This document shows, one piece after another, positions 7,913 to 16,264 of a DNA stretch of 47,110 nt; the first letter of the stretch is position 1; every line of letters begins with the position of its first letter. The DNA lies in NCBI GenBank assembly GCA_947625665.1, contig CANQPF010000005.1:1-47110 (forward strand). Direction: 5' to 3'. Source of the DNA: an uncultured Clostridia bacterium (GTDB taxonomy: Bacteria > Bacillota > Clostridia > TANB77 > CAG-508). The notes below the pieces were generated by a model that saw only the letters and a list, made by a program, of their open reading frames with translations, did no database searches and was not told the origin of the DNA. A program made the position numbers and the translations under genes.

Positions 7913-9049
7913 TTATGCCTGCTTTGCAGCCCTCGATATATTTAACAGCACTCCAACTTCACAAAGTAAAATAAACAAAGCTGTTCCTCCATAGCTAAAG
8001 AATGGCAATGGCATTCCTGTTGCCGGCATAGATGATGTAACAACTGCTATATTTATTATAACTTGTATTGCAACCAATGCAACTATTCCTACTGCAACTA
8101 GACTTCCAAACATGTCTGGAGCTTTCATTGCAATTACAATTCCTCTCCATATAAAAATTGCAAATAATATTATAACAAAAGCGCATCCAACAAATCCTAA
8201 CTCTTCTCCTAAAATAGAAAAGATAAAGTCATTGTGTGGCTCTGGTATGTATAAAAATTTTTGTTTACTTTCTCCTAATCCAACTCCAAATAATCCTCCT
8301 GAGCCAATCGCATACAAACTTTGTATTACTTGCCACCCTTCATCTGTAGCATATTTCCACGGATTTAAAAATGTTATAACTCTTTGTAAACGATACTGAG
8401 CTTTTGCTACTAATGCTATGACTCCTGGCACTCCAATAACAAGCCCTGTTGCTAAGAAATGCCAAAATTTACATCCAGCCATAATCATCATAACACAACA
8501 TATTCCTCCTATTACTATAGATGCACTAAAGTGTGGTTCTAATAATAGCAATCCAATTATTGGTATTAATAATATAATATGTTTTAAAAATCCTTTTCCG
8601 AATTTAGGTAACTCATCTCTATTTTTCGTTAGTATTCCTGCATAAAAGATAATCATCAAAAATTTTACTAATTCTGATGGTTGAACTGAAAGAGTTTCTG
8701 TTACATAAATCCATCTCGTTGCTCCGTTAATTTCTCTTCCTACTACTAATACTAATCCAAGAAGTAATATTGCAAGTAACCATGCATATTTATAAAATTT
8801 TTGATAAAATCTATAATCAATTTTTGATATTATCGACATTGCAATTAATCCTAAAACTGCAAATAGTAATTGTTTTGAAAAATATTGATAACTATTTCCA
8901 CTTTCTGAAAGTGCAGAAGGTGAGCTCGCTGATAATACCATAACTAATCCTAGTGCTAATAAAAATAATATAGATGCTAATAAAGCAAAATCAATAGAGT
9001 TGTTTAAAAAGCTAGAAAAACTTCTTTCTTTTTTCTTTTTTTTTGCCAT
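7913..9049 (-). CDS. ftsW: SEDS-family peptidoglycan polymerase FtsW
   Basis: A 378-residue SEDS protein with about ten membrane segments after a lysine-rich N-terminus. Typical motifs are LVLSASSPSA near the first segment, RWIYV, the LVKFLMI region, EPHFSAS, and the C-terminal GMPLPFFSYGGTALF. It polymerises lipid II with a class B PBP, probably the PBP encoded upstream in this cluster. I chose the ATG over a TTG one codon upstream. It follows mraY by 15 nt and precedes murG by 23 nt, in normal dcw order, although murD, usual between mraY and ftsW, is missing here. Confidence 0.92.
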   Translation of the reverse strand: MAKKKKKERSFSSFLNNSIDFALLASILFLLALGLVMVLSASSPSALSESGNSYQYFSKQLLFAVLGLIAMSIISKIDYRFYQKFYKYAWLLAILLLGLVLVVGREINGATRWIYVTETLSVQPSELVKFLMIIFYAGILTKNRDELPKFGKGFLKHIILLIPIIGLLLLEPHFSASIVIGGICCVMMIMAGCKFWHFLATGLVIGVPGVIALVAKAQYRLQRVITFLNPWKYATDEGWQVIQSLYAIGSGGLFGVGLGESKQKFLYIPEPHNDFIFSILGEELGFVGCAFVIILFAIFIWRGIVIAMKAPDMFGSLVAVGIVALVAIQVIINIAVVTSSMPATGMPLPFFSYGGTALFILLCEVGVLLNISRAAKQA

Positions 9050-9064
9050 CAACTTCTTTCCTTC

Positions 9065-10048
9065 CTATATACAATTTATTCCGACTATGCATAATAGTAA
9101 AGTAACTATACTAAATATAATTACTACTTTACTTTCTTTCCATCCTGATAATTCAAAGTGGTGATGTAGAGGTGCCATCTTGAAAAATCTCTTCCCCCCT
9201 GTTTTTTTGAAATATATTACTTGTATCATAACTGATAAAGTTTCCAAAACTGGTACTAATGCTATTATCACTATTAATAAAGGAATTTTCATATATAATG
9301 CAATACAAGAAATTACTCCTCCTAGCAATAATGAACCAGTATCTCCCATAAATACTTTAGCTGGGTGTAAATTAAACATTAAAAATCCTAAAATTGCTCC
9401 TACTGCCACACTTCCAAATATTGATATTTCTAGTATTCCTGCATTAATTGCTATAACTGTTAAACATGTAATTATAATAGCACTTACACTAGAAGCTAAT
9501 CCATCAATTCCATCTGTTAGATTAATAGCATTCGTTGTAGCTAATAATACAAATACTGCAAAAGGAATATATATATATATTGGCATAGTAAAATTAGTTT
9601 TAATTATTGGTATAAGTATCTCTGTTCCATTTTTTAATATTTGTGTCAAGTAAAGTACAAAACCTACTGAAACTATTAACAATCCTAACATTTTATAACT
9701 TGGTTTTAACCCTTTTGTATTTTTTAGTACTAATTTTTTAAAGTCATCTATAAATCCTATCAATCCGAATCCTATAGTTACTATTAATATTGGTATTAAT
9801 TTATTTGCAACATCCGAACTTCCTACTTGAATTAAATAAACACTTACTCCGATAATAACTAAAATCATTGTTAATATCATAACTATTCCACCCATAGTTG
9901 GTGTTCCTTGCTTATTTAAATGTGATTTCGGTCCATCATCTCTTTCAATTTGCCCAACTTTTAATTTCTTAAGTATCGGTATTATAATCGTTCCTGCTAT
10001 AACCGAAACAGTAAATGAGATTAATAATATTGCTATTTCCCTAGTCAT
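9065..10048 (-). CDS. mraY: phospho-N-acetylmuramoyl-pentapeptide transferase
   Basis: A 327-residue polytopic membrane enzyme with about ten hydrophobic segments. It shows DDGPKSHLNKQGTPTMGG near residue 37, NLTDGIDGLA, MGDTGSLLLGG and the histidine motif PLHHHFELSGW, all diagnostic of MraY. It attaches phospho-MurNAc-pentapeptide to undecaprenyl phosphate, forming lipid I, the substrate of MurG two genes on. Its ATG overlaps the murE stop by 4 nt (ATGA), so the two are translationally coupled. Confidence 0.95.
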   Translation of the reverse strand: MTREIAILLISFTVSVIAGTIIIPILKKLKVGQIERDDGPKSHLNKQGTPTMGGIVMILTMILVIIGVSVYLIQVGSSDVANKLIPILIVTIGFGLIGFIDDFKKLVLKNTKGLKPSYKMLGLLIVSVGFVLYLTQILKNGTEILIPIIKTNFTMPIYIYIPFAVFVLLATTNAINLTDGIDGLASSVSAIIITCLTVIAINAGILEISIFGSVAVGAILGFLMFNLHPAKVFMGDTGSLLLGGVISCIALYMKIPLLIVIIALVPVLETLSVMIQVIYFKKTGGKRFFKMAPLHHHFELSGWKESKVVIIFSIVTLLLCIVGINCI

Positions 10049-11538
10049 TTTTTATCAAATCCCTTTCCTAATTTTTCTATTATTTCCTTTACTATTATTC
10101 TCTCATCATACGGATATTTTACTCCATTTATCTCTTGATATGGTTCATGTCCTTTTCCTGCAAGAACAATAATATCTCTTTTTGTAGCCATTTCTATTGC
10201 TGTTTTAATAGCTTCAGTTCTATCTATTATTACTTCATATTTTCCTTTTGTTTTCTTTATTCCTTCTTCAATCTCAGCTACTATATTCTCTGGCTTTTCC
10301 GTCCTTGGATTATCAGACGTAATAATTGTATAATCGGCAATTTTACCTGATATTTCTCCCATAATAGGTCTTTTTCCAGTATCTCTGTCTCCTCCACATC
10401 CAAATACAGAAATTACTCTTCCCCTTGTATAACTTTTAACTGCTTGTAGAATATTTTGTAAGCTTTCTGGTGAATGTGCATAATCAATCATTATAGGAAG
10501 TTCTAATTTATTATCTACCAATTCTGACCTTCCTGGTACTCTTACTTCTAATAATGCTTCTTTTATAATTTCACTATCTATTCCTATCTTTTTAGCAACA
10601 CAAATAGCTGCTAAAGAGTTATAAACACTAAATCTTCCTGGAATTCCTACTTTTACTCTTTCATTTCTAGTTGATAATTTTACTCTAAAATCAACATAAG
10701 AATTTGTAATAGTAATATCTTTTGCAAGTAATTTTGCATAATTATCTATTCCATAAGTCAATAAATCATTATCTGGAAATAATTTAGGTATTTTCGCTCC
10801 ATATAAATCATCTGTATTAACAAAACCTGTTTTGCACATCTCAAATAATTTTAATTTTGATTCAAAATAATCTTTCATATCTGGATGTTCTTTTTCACTT
10901 ATGTGATCTTCTGAAAGATTTGTAAATAAACATATATCAAACTGACATCCATCAACCCTATGTAATTTCAAACTTTGAGATGAAACTTCCATAACAACAT
11001 ATTCAACACCAGCTTCTACCATTTTGCTAAACATTTGTTGTATTTCAATACTCTCAGGTGTTGTTCTATCACTATCTTCTATTCTTTTTCCATTTATATA
11101 AGTAGCAATTGTACCCATTAATCCTACTTTTTTTCCTGCTTTTTCTAAAATCTCTTTAATCATAAAAGTTGTAGTTGTTTTTCCTTTTGTTCCAGTGACT
11201 CCAATTAAAGTAAATTTACTAGAAGGATTACCATAGAAGTTTGTAGAAGCAATTGCTAATCCTTTTCTTGTATCTGGCATCATTATAATTGTCACATCTT
11301 CCGGAATGTTAACAGTTCTCAAATCGATAGCTCCTTCTTCTACCATTACTGCGACTGCACCTTTTTCTATAACATCTTCTATATAGTCATGCCCATCAGA
11401 TACAAATCCTTTTATTGCTACAAATACATCTCCCTTTTCTACTTTTCTTGAATCATTCTGTATTTGTCTAATTTCCTTATCCAAGTCTCCTCTAGCTTTT
11501 AAATTATCTAAACCTACTAATAAATTTCTTATTTTCAT
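10045..11538 (-). CDS. murE: UDP-MurNAc-tripeptide synthetase (meso-diaminopimelate adding)
   Basis: A 497-residue Mur ligase with the ATP loop GVTGTKGKTTTTF near residue 110 and the C-terminal DNPRTEKP motif, which in the family indicates meso-diaminopimelate rather than lysine as substrate. It adds the third residue of the stem peptide in the cytoplasm. I start at the ATG before KIRNLL because GAGGAG lies 7 nt upstream; five codons of the longer ORF precede it and contain that site. It has its own promoter behind a terminator, so the back half of the dcw cluster is transcribed separately from the front half. murF is not next to it. Confidence 0.93.
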   Translation of the reverse strand: MKIRNLLVGLDNLKARGDLDKEIRQIQNDSRKVEKGDVFVAIKGFVSDGHDYIEDVIEKGAVAVMVEEGAIDLRTVNIPEDVTIIMMPDTRKGLAIASTNFYGNPSSKFTLIGVTGTKGKTTTTFMIKEILEKAGKKVGLMGTIATYINGKRIEDSDRTTPESIEIQQMFSKMVEAGVEYVVMEVSSQSLKLHRVDGCQFDICLFTNLSEDHISEKEHPDMKDYFESKLKLFEMCKTGFVNTDDLYGAKIPKLFPDNDLLTYGIDNYAKLLAKDITITNSYVDFRVKLSTRNERVKVGIPGRFSVYNSLAAICVAKKIGIDSEIIKEALLEVRVPGRSELVDNKLELPIMIDYAHSPESLQNILQAVKSYTRGRVISVFGCGGDRDTGKRPIMGEISGKIADYTIITSDNPRTEKPENIVAEIEEGIKKTKGKYEVIIDRTEAIKTAIEMATKRDIIVLAGKGHEPYQEINGVKYPYDERIIVKEIIEKLGKGFDKK

Positions 11539-11567
11539 TATAAAACTCCTCATGATATTTTTTTCTT

Positions 11568-11596
11568 ATTATATAACTATTTTGTTTTTTTGTATA
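11568..11596 (-). promoter_or_regulatory. candidate promoter for murE-mraY-ftsW-murG
   Basis: On the minus strand TATACA (-35, weak) and TATAAT (-10, perfect) are 17 nt apart, just downstream of the toxin-gene terminator and about 30 nt before the murE ATG. It is the only promoter-like sequence in the gap. Confidence 0.5.
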
Positions 11597-11604
11597 GGTT
11601 TCAT

Positions 11605-11640
11605 TAAAAAAATCTTCTAATATTATATTTATTAGAGGAT
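11605..11640 (-). terminator. intrinsic terminator after the zeta-like toxin gene
   Basis: An 11-bp stem, ATCCTCTAATA paired with TATTAGAAGAT (one mismatch), has a 7-nt loop and is followed on the minus strand by seven T. It separates the pyr/toxin transcript from murE. Confidence 0.8.
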
Positions 11641-11656
11641 TTTTGTTTTATTCATT

Positions 11657-12646
11657 TTATTTAATTTTATATATATTATTTAATTGCTCTATTTGTTCTT
11701 GCGGAGCATTTCTTTTTTTCATCTGTTTTAATACTAAGTTGAATCTATCTTCAAATTTTTCTAATGTTTTTATATAATCTTTTTTTCTTTCTTCTTCAAT
11801 ACTTTCACTTGCTGTTTTATATTCTCTCTCCGGAAAAACTTTTATTGGTTCAAAGTTATTTTCTTTTGTTCCTCTTGTGTATACAAAAACATTTATATCC
11901 TTTTCAATTTCTTGTATATTCTTTTGTAATGCATTATATGAATCTTCATGTCTTTTAAGATCTGTTAGTTTAGCAGTTTTTAAATTATGCATTATTTGTA
12001 ATTCATATCTTTCATGTATTGATAGAGAACTATTTAATTTGCTTACTGCTAATACATGCACACTTAATTTATATTTGTTTTTTTGAATATCTTTAAATTC
12101 TTTTCCTAATAAACTTTTATTTAAAATCGGTGCAACTTCTTTTATCAGATTGTATTTATGATCAATTGCATATTGATATATATTATCTGCATGGTCATAA
12201 GAATCTGGACCTGTTAGAAATGGATATAACACTTGATATTTGTTTGCAATTTCTTGTGCATCAGCTCTAAAATGTTTATACTTATCTGAATCAATAAATA
12301 TACAATTGTCATCTTCTCTTAATATTTTTGCTGTTAAATTACTTTTACCGCTACCAGTTTGCGCTGTGATAACGTACATTTTAGGATTTTTTACACATTT
12401 TTTATTATAAAAAGTTACTGCCATAACATAGTAAAATGTTTTTAAGTATTCTTCATCACTTAATAAATATTTTTGCATTAATATTTTTACTTCTTCTGAT
12501 ATTCCATCAGAAAATCTTATATTTTTAACTCTTCTTGCATATTTTAATAATTCTCTAGGGTTATCCGGTAACATTTCTATTACTATTTCTGGAATACTCT
12601 TTATTACTTTTTCATAAACATCTTGCTTAATCTGTCTCTTTTCCAT
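11657..12646 (-). CDS. zeta-toxin-like P-loop kinase
   Basis: A 329-residue protein with a Walker A motif AQTGSGKSNLTAK at about residues 115-127, followed by FIDSDKYKHFRADAQE, the arrangement seen in zeta/PezT toxins (UDP-GlcNAc kinases) where an Asp after the first strand contacts substrate. It is longer than classical zeta (about 280 residues), with an extra N-terminal helical region of about 90 residues. An ORF for a 67-residue protein ends 7 nt upstream and may encode the antitoxin. The GGGAG ribosome binding site is inside the end of that ORF. A kinase with a housekeeping role cannot be excluded. Placement directly before murE is intriguing because zeta toxins attack peptidoglycan precursors. 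Confidence 0.65.
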   Translation of the reverse strand: MEKRQIKQDVYEKVIKSIPEIVIEMLPDNPRELLKYARRVKNIRFSDGISEEVKILMQKYLLSDEEYLKTFYYVMAVTFYNKKCVKNPKMYVITAQTGSGKSNLTAKILREDDNCIFIDSDKYKHFRADAQEIANKYQVLYPFLTGPDSYDHADNIYQYAIDHKYNLIKEVAPILNKSLLGKEFKDIQKNKYKLSVHVLAVSKLNSSLSIHERYELQIMHNLKTAKLTDLKRHEDSYNALQKNIQEIEKDINVFVYTRGTKENNFEPIKVFPEREYKTASESIEEERKKDYIKTLEKFEDRFNLVLKQMKKRNAPQEQIEQLNNIYKIK

Positions 12647-12653
12647 TTAATTT

Positions 12654-12857
12654 CTACTCCCATTTTAAAATTTTCTTAACTGTTTCTCTATCTCCTTTAT
12701 ATGCTTTATCTTGAATTTCAAGTATATTTATCAATTTTTGCTCTAACTCTTTATTTCTGCTAGAATTTTTTATTTCTTTTTCTATTTCAAAAATTTTCTG
12801 TGCAATTTTTGCCATCACAATTTCAAGTGATACTTCTAATTCTAGATGTTCTTGCAT
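12654..12857 (-). CDS. small helical protein, possible antitoxin of the zeta-like gene
   Basis: A 67-residue, charged, mainly helical protein (many Glu, Lys, Ile, Leu), without cysteines or a membrane segment; the middle could form a short coiled coil. A GGAG ribosome binding site precedes the ATG. It sits 17 nt after pyrI and 7 nt before the zeta-like kinase. Short proteins directly before zeta-like kinases are often antitoxins, which is the only basis for this suggestion; the sequence itself matches no antitoxin I know. Confidence 0.55.
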   Translation of the reverse strand: MQEHLELEVSLEIVMAKIAQKIFEIEKEIKNSSRNKELEQKLINILEIQDKAYKGDRETVKKILKWE

Positions 12858-12874
12858 TTACATTCTCCTATCTT

Positions 12875-13300
12875 TTATTTTCTTGGTAACTTAGTTTCAC
12901 AATATTTACAACGATATACTTTATTTTTTTCATCTGTTAATATAAATACTTGATCTAATTCTTGCTCTATTGAAGTTATACATCTTGGGTTTTTACATTT
13001 CTTTAAATTAACTATTTCTTTTGGCAACTCTACATGATATTTATCTACTCTTTTATCATTTTTTATTATATTTATTGTAATATTTGGATCTATATATCCT
13101 AATATATCTAAGTCTAAATCTATGCTTTGGTCAATTTTTATAATATCTTTCCTTCCCATTTTTTTGCTTCTCGCATTTGTAATAACTGCAACTGAGCAAT
13201 CTAATTCTTCTAACTTCAAAGCTTCATATATTTCTAACCCTCTCTTCGCCCTAATATGATCTATAACAATTCCATTTTTTATACTATCTACATTTAACAT
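12875..13300 (-). CDS. pyrI: aspartate carbamoyltransferase regulatory chain
   Basis: A 141-residue regulatory subunit. The N-terminal nucleotide-binding domain shows NGIVIDHIRAKRGLEIYE, and the C-terminal zinc domain has the four cysteines in KCKNPRCI and YRCKYCE. Zinc holds the contact with PyrB, and CTP or ATP binding adjusts aspartate carbamoyltransferase activity. It starts 10 nt after pyrB, the usual pyrBI arrangement. Confidence 0.93.
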   Translation of the reverse strand: MLNVDSIKNGIVIDHIRAKRGLEIYEALKLEELDCSVAVITNARSKKMGRKDIIKIDQSIDLDLDILGYIDPNITINIIKNDKRVDKYHVELPKEIVNLKKCKNPRCITSIEQELDQVFILTDEKNKVYRCKYCETKLPRK

Positions 13301-13310
13301 TATATTCCTC

Positions 13311-14222
13311 CTATTTTATATCTAACATCTTTAAAATTAATGCCATCCTAATATACTTACCATAAGCTACTTGCTTGAAATAACATGCTCTAGGATCATC
13401 ATCTACTTCAGTTGATATTTCATTCACTCTTGGTAATGGGTGCATTATACACAAATCATCTTTAGCTTTTTCTAATTTATCTTTATTTAATATATAATAA
13501 TCTTTTAATCTTAAATAATCTTCTTCGTTGAAAAATCTCTCCCTTTGTACTCTTGTCATATATAAAATATCTAATTCATCTATATATTTCTCAATATCAT
13601 TAGTCTCTATATATTTTATTCCTCCTTCTTCCATTTTTATCTTTACATATTCAGGAGTTTTTAATTCTTCTGGAGAAATTAATACAAATTTTATATTTTT
13701 GTATCTTTCCATAGCATTTATTAAAGAATGAACTGTTCTCCCAAATTTTAAATCTCCACATAATCCTATTGTTAAATTATCTAATCTTTTTTTCTCACAA
13801 GAAATAGTTAATAAATCTGTAAGAGTCTGTGTAGGATGATTATGACCTCCATCACCTGCATTTATTATTGGCACAGTTGATTTGTTGGATGCAACTAACG
13901 GAGCACCTTCTTTTGGATGTCTCATAGCAATAATATCGCTATAACATCCTACTGTTCTTATTGTGTCCGATACACTCTCCCCTTTGGAAGTTGAACTTGA
14001 TGAAGCAGACGAAAATCCTATTACATTTCCTCCTAATTCAATCATTGCTGCTTCAAAACTAAGCCTTGTTCTTGTACTTGGCTCAAAAAATAAAGTAGCC
14101 AATTTTTTATGCTTACATTTTTCTGAATATTTTTCAGGTCTTTGCATAATATCTTTGGCTACTTTTATTAATTCTTCAATTTCTGTTTTTGATAAGTCTT
14201 TTATATCAATTAAATTTCTCAT
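13311..14222 (-). CDS. pyrB: aspartate carbamoyltransferase catalytic chain
   Basis: A 303-residue carbamoyltransferase with the carbamoyl-phosphate motif [13 protein letters not shown] (about residues 46-58), the [15 protein letters not shown] motif near 130 and the C-terminal [11 protein letters not shown]. It makes carbamoyl-aspartate in pyrimidine synthesis. A consensus promoter lies about 60 nt upstream. I saw no PyrR-type attenuator in the 117-nt gap. It is followed by pyrI and then, without a terminator, the possible toxin pair. Confidence 0.95.
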   Translation of the reverse strand: MRNLIDIKDLSKTEIEELIKVAKDIMQRPEKYSEKCKHKKLATLFFEPSTRTRLSFEAAMIELGGNVIGFSSASSSSTSKGESVSDTIRTVGCYSDIIAMRHPKEGAPLVASNKSTVPIINAGDGGHNHPTQTLTDLLTISCEKKRLDNLTIGLCGDLKFGRTVHSLINAMERYKNIKFVLISPEELKTPEYVKIKMEEGGIKYIETNDIEKYIDELDILYMTRVQRERFFNEEDYLRLKDYYILNKDKLEKAKDDLCIMHPLPRVNEISTEVDDDPRACYFKQVAYGKYIRMALILKMLDIK

Positions 14223-14280
14223 CTTTTCTATTTTTCCTTTCTTTTTTAGTTATTTTGTACATTTTATTTGCTTTTTATGT

Positions 14281-14309
14281 ATTTTAATAAAAAATTTAAT
14301 TGATGTCAA
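14281..14309 (-). promoter_or_regulatory. sigma-A-type promoter for pyrBI
   Basis: On the minus strand a perfect TTGACA and TAAAAT are separated by 17 nt, with the -10 about 59 nt before the pyrB ATG. It lies downstream of the Nudix gene. Confidence 0.78.
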
Positions 14310-14339
14310 TATTTAATTTTGCTTTTCATTATTATTTTC

Positions 14340-14894
14340 TTAATTACTTTTAATTTTTAGAACTTCTTCTCTTTTGGATTTCAATAATTCCATATTTTCA
14401 TTAAAAGATTCATTGTCCCAACTTGAAAATGTATAATTTGGATTTTTTTGTTTAACTTCTTCTTCAATTTTTTCTATCGTAACATATTTAACTTCTGCAA
14501 CTTCTTCCTTTTGTAATGTATACTCACTTATATCATAATCTACTGTAAAAACAAATTCATATGTAAAATATTTATTTATTGGATCTTTGCTTTTTCTAAT
14601 GGTTATTGGTTTTATCTGTTCTTTAGGTATTTCAATTCCTATTTCCTCTTTTACTTCTCTAAAAATTGCTGTCTCTATATCTTCTCCTGCATCTACGTGT
14701 CCTCCTGTTTTTGCCCACTTATTTGCATTTCTCTTTTTTTCAGGAGAACGTCTCTGTAACAGAATTTCTCCTTTTTGATTCATAATCCAACTTGATACAT
14801 GTCTATGCCATAAAGATTGTTCATGTGCAGTTTTCCTATCTGCAACTTTTCCTGTTATTTCATTATTTTCATTTACAATATCTAAATATTCCAT
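14340..14894 (-). CDS. Nudix hydrolase (IPP isomerase-like / YfcD-type)
   Basis: A 184-residue Nudix protein. The Nudix box GGHVDAGEDIETAIFREV followed by KEEIGI is complete (G-x5-E-x7-REVKEEIG). The N-terminus MEYLDIVNENNEITGK and LWHRHVSSWI resemble the YfcD/isopentenyl-diphosphate isomerase-like branch. It hydrolyses some nucleoside-diphosphate-linked substrate; the substrate cannot be told. It starts 14 nt after the GrpB-family gene. Confidence 0.85.
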   Translation of the reverse strand: MEYLDIVNENNEITGKVADRKTAHEQSLWHRHVSSWIMNQKGEILLQRRSPEKKRNANKWAKTGGHVDAGEDIETAIFREVKEEIGIEIPKEQIKPITIRKSKDPINKYFTYEFVFTVDYDISEYTLQKEEVAEVKYVTIEKIEEEVKQKNPNYTFSSWDNESFNENMELLKSKREEVLKIKSN

Positions 14895-14908
14895 AATATC
14901 CCTCCATT

Positions 14909-15442
14909 CTATTTGTTTTCATCTAATTCTTTTTCTGCTTTCTCTAATATTTTGCTTATAAATTCATTTTTTCCTTCTGTATATTTTTTTCTTTCATCTG
15001 CATACTTTTCAGCTAAGTGTACTTTTACTTTTTCATATTGTTTTATTTCCTCTGGATGCTTTATTAAATAATTTTTGAATAAAACATGGTTTTTCCAATT
15101 AGTAGAATCTATTGTTTCAACATGTACATGATGAGTTTTATTGTCATCTGATCCTTTAGAAAAAAAATATCTACCTTTTACTCCTGCATCACCTCTAAAT
15201 GCATATCCCTCTTTTTCTAATTGTTTTCTATGTTTCAAAGCTATATCCAATTCTTTAACTGCTATTGCTATATCTATTATCGGTTTAGCTTTTATTCCTG
15301 GTATTGCTGTACTACCAACATGTTGAATATCCAAAGCATCCTCTTTAAAAATGTTTTTTAATATTATTTTTTCTTTATTAAAATTTTCTTTCCACTTTTC
15401 ATTATATTCTTCAAGTTCTACTTTTAGTCTACTTAACCCCAT
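14909..15442 (-). CDS. GrpB / UPF0157 family nucleotidyltransferase-like protein
   Basis: A 177-residue protein with the family signature IQHVGSTAIPGIKAKPIIDI at about residues 39-58, which carries the GS and DxA-type residues of a minimal nucleotidyltransferase fold. The N-terminal LEEYNEKWKENFNKEK is also typical. Cellular role unknown in the family. It belongs to a three-gene set with the P-loop kinase upstream (61 nt) and Nudix downstream (14 nt), all small nucleotide-handling proteins. Confidence 0.85.
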   Translation of the reverse strand: MGLSRLKVELEEYNEKWKENFNKEKIILKNIFKEDALDIQHVGSTAIPGIKAKPIIDIAIAVKELDIALKHRKQLEKEGYAFRGDAGVKGRYFFSKGSDDNKTHHVHVETIDSTNWKNHVLFKNYLIKHPEEIKQYEKVKVHLAEKYADERKKYTEGKNEFISKILEKAEKELDENK

Positions 15443-15503
15443 TTTCTACACCTCTTTTTCGATATATTTAACTATTCTTTTATATTATTAAAAACAAAAT
15501 CAA

Positions 15504-16043
15504 TCACAATTCAATTTTTTTTCCAAACTTTTCTTCATACCATTTATTAAGATTCTTTCTATTTTTAAATATATATATTTTTTTATCCTTAAAATCATTA
15601 TACCTGTCTACAATGTTTTTTACATCATGCCTTCTATCTTTATTCCATCGCATCGTATAGCTAAAAAATTCCCAGTCCATTTTTTCTTTGCAACCGGGTA
15701 TCTCTTCTTTTTCTTTTCCTCTTCCTTTTATATATCTGGAAAGGATTCCTTTTAATTTCGCTGGTGTAGAGTAGTCTAAAAATACTACTACGTCAGATCT
15801 TTTTAATCTTTCATCTAGGGTTTTATTATATGTACCATCTATAATCCATTCTTTATCTCTTGTAATATCCAATATCATTTTGTCTCTTTCTTCTTTATCT
15901 CTTTTTTCCCAATTTTTCAAATGATTTATCCCATCAATATGATGGACAGGTAACTTTAACTCCCTTCCTAAATTTTTCGTTAGTGTACTTTTTCCTGTTC
16001 CTGGTCCTCCTATAACTGATATTCTTTTTACATTATCAACCAT
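15504..16043 (-). CDS. adenylate-kinase-like P-loop protein (topology modulation / FlaR-like)
   Basis: A 179-residue P-loop kinase beginning VKRISVIGGPGTGKSTLTKN (Walker A at about residues 12-19), then LPVHHIDGINHLKNW, an NMP-binding-like segment, and WIIDGTYNKTLDERL with R/D residues typical of the FlaR/topology modulation branch. Physiological substrate unknown. It has its own promoter and a GGGAGG ribosome binding site, and starts the transcript that continues into GrpB and Nudix. Confidence 0.82.
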   Translation of the reverse strand: MVDNVKRISVIGGPGTGKSTLTKNLGRELKLPVHHIDGINHLKNWEKRDKEERDKMILDITRDKEWIIDGTYNKTLDERLKRSDVVVFLDYSTPAKLKGILSRYIKGRGKEKEEIPGCKEKMDWEFFSYTMRWNKDRRHDVKNIVDRYNDFKDKKIYIFKNRKNLNKWYEEKFGKKIEL

Positions 16044-16097
16044 TTTGTGACCTCCCTTAATAAATATTTCTTAGGGCGAACAAAATCAGCAAAATAT

Positions 16098-16126
16098 ATT
16101 ATACTACTTTTTTCACCTTTTGTAAA
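16098..16126 (-). promoter_or_regulatory. sigma-A-type promoter for the P-loop kinase gene
   Basis: On the minus strand TTTACA and TATAAT are separated by 17 nt; the -10 is about 55 nt upstream of the ATG. Confidence 0.72.
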
Positions 16127-16149
16127 GTTTTTCTATCTGTATAAAATAA

Positions 16150-16181
16150 GAACTTGTCCCTTTTAAGTAATCAAAGATTAC
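16150..16181 (-). repeat. REP-like hairpin with GGGACAAGTTC foot, copy 1
   Basis: On the minus strand a 6-bp hairpin GTAATC-TTT-GATTAC is followed 6 nt later by GGGACAAGTTC. A second element with the same plan (hairpin ending GATTGTAAAT, then GGGACACGTTC) lies at 45810-45847 on the plus strand. Two copies with a conserved foot in intergenic DNA suggest a small dispersed palindromic repeat. Confidence 0.4.
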
Positions 16182-16218
16182 AATTAGATTTATTCCAGAA
16201 TTTTGTTATTTTGACAAT

Positions 16219-16258
16219 AACAAGTGTATTTCAATATTAAATTTGAAATACACTTGTT
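16219..16258 (-). terminator. 16-bp perfect hairpin after the flavodiiron gene
   Basis: AACAAGTGTATTTCAA and its exact complement are separated by 8 nt, 7 nt after the stop codon. The T-tract after the stem is poor, so it may act as an RNA-stabilising 3' end as much as a terminator. Confidence 0.6.
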
Positions 16259-16264
16259 AAATAA

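Noticed and set aside
9180..9653. Plus-strand ORF of 157 residues opposite mraY
   Set aside because: Lies wholly within the well-supported mraY gene; its composition follows from the antisense of membrane segments.
9840..9860. ATCGG as a mutation or sequencing hotspot that inserts C
   Set aside because: ATCGG also occurs in frame as ATC GGN (Ile-Gly) in mraY, mraZ, ispH and the GGDEF gene with no frame problem, so the string itself is not systematically erroneous.
14223..14339. PyrR-type attenuator before pyrB
   Set aside because: The gap holds a promoter but no antiterminator/terminator pair or PyrR-binding loop that I could see.
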